DNA of 44,948 nt. It comes from an uncultured Bacilli bacterium. Its GTDB lineage: Bacteria; Bacillota_I; Bacilli_A; RF39; UBA660. Position 1 is the stretch's first letter. Each line of letters opens with the position of its first letter. Position numbers and translations under genes: made by a program. The stretch is from NCBI GenBank assembly GCA_947624045.1, contig CANQIL010000009.1, positions 1 to 44,948 of the forward strand, in the 5' to 3' direction. Positions 42,688 through 44,948 of this stretch are shown in pieces. The notes beneath the pieces are model-generated. The model saw only the letters and a program-made list of their open reading frames with translations. It was not told the origin of the DNA and ran no database searches.

Positions 42688-42720
42688 AATGTGTAAAGCT
42701 ATGCACATTTTTTTATTTTT
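42688..42720 (+). terminator. Terminator of the obgE operon
   Basis: AATGTG (42688-42693) pairs with CACATT (42704-42709), followed by a long T-rich tail that runs up to the -35 of the copy 5 promoter. Confidence 0.65.
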
Positions 42721-42722
42721 TC

Positions 42723-42753
42723 TTGACAAGACCTAATGGGGGGGGGGTATGCT
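42723..42753 (+). promoter_or_regulatory. Poly-G promoter of surface-protein copy 5 (19-nt spacer)
   Basis: TTGACA (42723-42728), ten G (42738-42747) and TATGCT (42748-42753). The spacer is 19 nt. The -10 has C in place of A at position 5 of the TATGAT seen in copies 1, 2 and 4. Confidence 0.72.
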
Positions 42754-42798
42754 ATAGTTAGATAAAAATAGAAATAGTGGAAAAGAGTGTTAGAAATT

Positions 42799-44829
42799 AT
42801 GAATAGTAGAAAAACTAAATTAATTATAATAGCTTGTCTTTGTGTGGCAGTCGTAGGCTTATCAATTGGATATGCACTTTTATCAACAAGACTAAATATA
42901 ACAGGTACAGCTAAGGTGCCGGCTAGTACGTGGAATGTAATATTTTTAATAGATGAAATTGATACTACTGAAACAGGAATGGCTAAGTGTAGTATAGGAA
43001 ATATTGAGGGAACTAGTATTTCTGGAATGAGTATAGAATTTACTAAACCAGGAGATTCTTGTACTTTTAGTATTCCTGTAAAAAATACAGGAAACATTTC
43101 TGCTAAATTAGTAGATGTAACCGGAAAGAGTTCAAACTTAACTTTTTTAGGTGAGGGAAGCACTGCACGAAGTGATGAAAATTTATTAAAAAGTAATGTA
43201 GTGTATGAAGTTAATTATGGAAAAAAAGCTATTAAAGGAGATACTGATTTTTCAAGTATAGACTTATTAAAAGCCACTAATAAAGAAACAGTAACTTTAA
43301 GAGTAACTTTTAATCATAGTGCTGAAGATATTCCTAAAAATCCTGTAACTTTAGGAGGATTAGATAGAGGCTTCATCTTTGAGAGCTTATCTGAAGAAGA
43401 AAGTGAAGGACAAAGTGGTTCAAGTTTAGATAATATTCCAAATCCACCTGAATTAAATGGAGATATGATACCAGTCTATTATGAAGCAACAACTACTACT
43501 GAGGGTACTTGGAAAAAAGCTGATATAAATAATGTAAATAACAATTGGTACGACTATTCTAGTCAAAAATGGGCCAATGCCGTAACAGTTACTTCTGATG
43601 TAAGAGAAGAAATAAAAAATGATCCAGTTGGAACGCCAATAAGTATGGATTATATAAATACAATGTGGGTGTGGATACCAAGATATAGTTATACAATAAA
43701 AAGTGAAGATGGTAAAAACTATTATGGAAAAGCCAGTTTTGGAAATGATAATCCCACTAAAGAATTGCCCGGAGAAATAGATGTAAAGTTTATTTCAAAA
43801 GTAACAGAAACAGGAACAGCTCAATATATAGGAAATACACCAACCAATTGGCGAACAAACGAAGCATTTGATTTTGGAGAAGAAAAGAAAGGTGGTATAT
43901 GGGTCGGTAAATTCGAAACATCGGGAAGTTTATCAACAAATGGTCAAGCTTGTGTAAATGAATCGTGTGATGTAAGTAAAATAACAATAAAACCTGGCGT
44001 TGATTCTATAAGGAACCAAATAGTAAGTAGTTTTTTCTATATGTCAAGAAGTATGCAAGTAAGTTATGCAGATATTTATGGATTTAATAAAGAAAGTGGC
44101 GACTTACATATGATGAAGAATGATGAGTGGGGAGCAGTAGCGTACCTATCACAAAGTAAATATGGGAAATATGGAAATAGTGACTATACAGGAGCCAATA
44201 AAGAAGTATATATAAATAATGATAGTGATATGATAACCGGTCATAGTGGAGGAAATCCGAATGCTAGTAGTTCTGAAACAAAATATGAATATAATGATAT
44301 GACTAATTTAGAAACAGGAAAGGGTCAAGCTGGACCAGGAGCTTCTACAACTGGAAACATAACAGGAATATACGATATGTCAGGTGGTGCCTATGACTAT
44401 GTAATGGGAGTATTAGAATATGATGAACAGGGAGTAGAAGATAATGAAGGAAAAATAGCAACAGGTTCATCAGGTTTTAAAGGGTTAAGTAGTAGTGGAA
44501 GTGCAACAGGAAGTTATGATTTGCCAAATGAGAAATACTACAATAAATACAAAAGCGCAAATCCAACATCTCGTGTTTTTGTATATGCAAAACCGGAATT
44601 AGCTTGTAATGGAGGGGTGTGTTACGGGCAAGCTTTAAGTGAAACTTATGGGGCAAGTAGTGGTAATGGCTGGTACAGTGATTATGCTTACTTTGTCTAC
44701 CGCAATGTTCCTTGGTTCCTACGCGGCGGCTACTACGACAGTACCACGAGTGCAGGAGTGTTCGGCGCTCACAACGGCAGTGGCTTTTTCATCAATGACT
44801 ACTCTTGCCGCTTAACTTTAGTCCCATAG
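42799..44829 (+). CDS. Surface-protein family copy 5, no LamG insert
   Basis: 676 residues from ATG 42799 (MNSRKTKL); the in-frame GTG at 42787 lies inside the conserved leader and is rejected by comparison with copies 1 and 2. The TasA-like domain ('STRLNITGTAKVPASTWNVI', 'NHSAEDIPKNPVTLGGLDRG') is nearest to copy 1. There is no LamG insert. The C-terminal domain has 'GIYDMSGGAYDYVMG', where the other copies have AWEYVMG, and 'GGVCYGQALSETYGASSGNG', which contains a small insertion just before the variable block. That block (44701-44826) keeps the standard length in spite of the upstream indel. Confidence 0.8.
   Translation: MNSRKTKLIIIACLCVAVVGLSIGYALLSTRLNITGTAKVPASTWNVIFLIDEIDTTETGMAKCSIGNIEGTSISGMSIEFTKPGDSCTFSIPVKNTGNISAKLVDVTGKSSNLTFLGEGSTARSDENLLKSNVVYEVNYGKKAIKGDTDFSSIDLLKATNKETVTLRVTFNHSAEDIPKNPVTLGGLDRGFIFESLSEEESEGQSGSSLDNIPNPPELNGDMIPVYYEATTTTEGTWKKADINNVNNNWYDYSSQKWANAVTVTSDVREEIKNDPVGTPISMDYINTMWVWIPRYSYTIKSEDGKNYYGKASFGNDNPTKELPGEIDVKFISKVTETGTAQYIGNTPTNWRTNEAFDFGEEKKGGIWVGKFETSGSLSTNGQACVNESCDVSKITIKPGVDSIRNQIVSSFFYMSRSMQVSYADIYGFNKESGDLHMMKNDEWGAVAYLSQSKYGKYGNSDYTGANKEVYINNDSDMITGHSGGNPNASSSETKYEYNDMTNLETGKGQAGPGASTTGNITGIYDMSGGAYDYVMGVLEYDEQGVEDNEGKIATGSSGFKGLSSSGSATGSYDLPNEKYYNKYKSANPTSRVFVYAKPELACNGGVCYGQALSETYGASSGNGWYSDYAYFVYRNVPWFLRGGYYDSTTSAGVFGAHNGSGFFINDYSCRLTLVP
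44701..44826 (+). other. Variable region 5 (DGR-like), 42 codons, the most GC-rich
   Basis: Framework PW..RGG, AG.F, G28, R37, L40 and P42. Columns 22-27 and 29-34 read G-A-H-N-G-S and F-F-I-N-D-Y, with all 12 codons ending in C or T. By hand count the last 130 nt are about 52 percent GC. Confidence 0.65.
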
Positions 44830-44850
44830 AGTGTGTTATTTACTCTTTTG
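44828..44850 (+). terminator. Weak terminator after surface-protein copy 5
   Basis: AGAGT (44828-44832) pairs with ACTCT (44842-44846), followed by TTTTG. Confidence 0.4.
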
Positions 44851-44890
44851 TTGCTTGTATGGCAATCGCTTAAAAAATATAAACAAATAG

Positions 44891-44899
44891 TGGTATAAT
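44891..44899 (+). promoter_or_regulatory. Extended -10 promoter of the gene at the right edge
   Basis: TGGTATAAT (TGnTATAAT) lies 33 nt before the ATG at 44932. No convincing -35 is seen. Confidence 0.5.
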
Positions 44900-44931
44900 T
44901 AGATCAAGATAAAAAGAGAGTTGATTTAATT

Positions 44932-44948
44932 ATGAATTTGTTTGAAAG
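44932..44948 (+). CDS. First codons of a gene cut by the window edge
   Basis: ATG 44932 (Met-Asn-Leu-Phe-Glu) follows an AGAGAG-type ribosome site and an extended -10 promoter. Only five codons are visible, so no product can be named. Confidence 0.4.

Overview
The window is a very AT-rich chromosomal segment of a Bacillota (Firmicutes) bacterium that reads with the standard bacterial code: TGA is a stop codon, for example at the end of the response regulator at 33022-33681. CIRCE-controlled hrcA-grpE-dnaK-dnaJ, rnhC-cvpA, a CssRS-like pair, YlbJ and YlbL homologues and rplU-prp-rpmA-obgE all point to Bacilli or close relatives. An uncultured gut lineage (RF39/Mollicutes-related Bacilli type) is my guess, not a proven assignment.

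Layout: 1-1095 is the 3' end of a repeat-rich surface protein; 1225-5694 is topoisomerase IV (parE-parC); 5727-10656 holds two tandem large surface-protein genes (copies 1 and 2); 10688-11397 is a decayed IS1182-like element; 11388-13449 is a leftward two-component system; 13515-13739 is an XRE repressor divergent from surface-protein copy 3 (13858-15879); 15949-20692 is the heat-shock operon; 20764-22398 is a small membrane protein, thyA and folA; 22414-24399 is rnhC (leftward), cvpA and trxA; 24400-25098 is a non-coding AT-rich block with a long inverted repeat; 25099-27726 is surface-protein copy 4; 27771-30859 is a GspE/PilB-type ATPase divergent from two prepilin-like genes; 30856-34949 is ylbJ, ylbL and a CssRS-like system; then an Rpn-family gene, ftsK, rplU-prp-rpmA, a predicted zinc metallopeptidase, obgE, a Rossmann-like protein and surface-protein copy 5 (42799-44829).

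The outstanding content is the five-member surface-protein family. Each member has an N-terminal membrane/signal segment, a TasA/camelysin-like beta domain, a shared 'PELNGDMIPVYYE' linker, in copies 2 and 4 an inserted LamG-like domain, and a C-terminal formylglycine-generating-enzyme/C-type-lectin-like domain. Every copy ends in a block of exactly 42 codons (126 nt) with fixed framework residues (PW..R, AG.F, G, R, L, P) and about a dozen hypervariable columns. These columns are rich in NNC/NNT codons and the block is much more GC-rich than the rest of the gene. This looks like the variable region of a diversity-generating retroelement (DGR) target, although no reverse transcriptase or template repeat lies in the window.

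Four of the five copies also have a promoter with a run of exactly ten G between TTGACA and TATGAT, giving spacers of 19 or 20 nt. This is a likely slipped-strand phase switch. Copy 3 lacks the G tract and instead has a 17-nt spacer promoter overlaid with three 17-bp operators next to the divergent XRE repressor. Together these suggest a two-layer surface variation system: on/off switching of paralogues, plus diversification of a fixed-length ligand-binding tip. The expression switch is inferred from the promoter sequence and the diversification from the variable-region pattern; neither is proven here.
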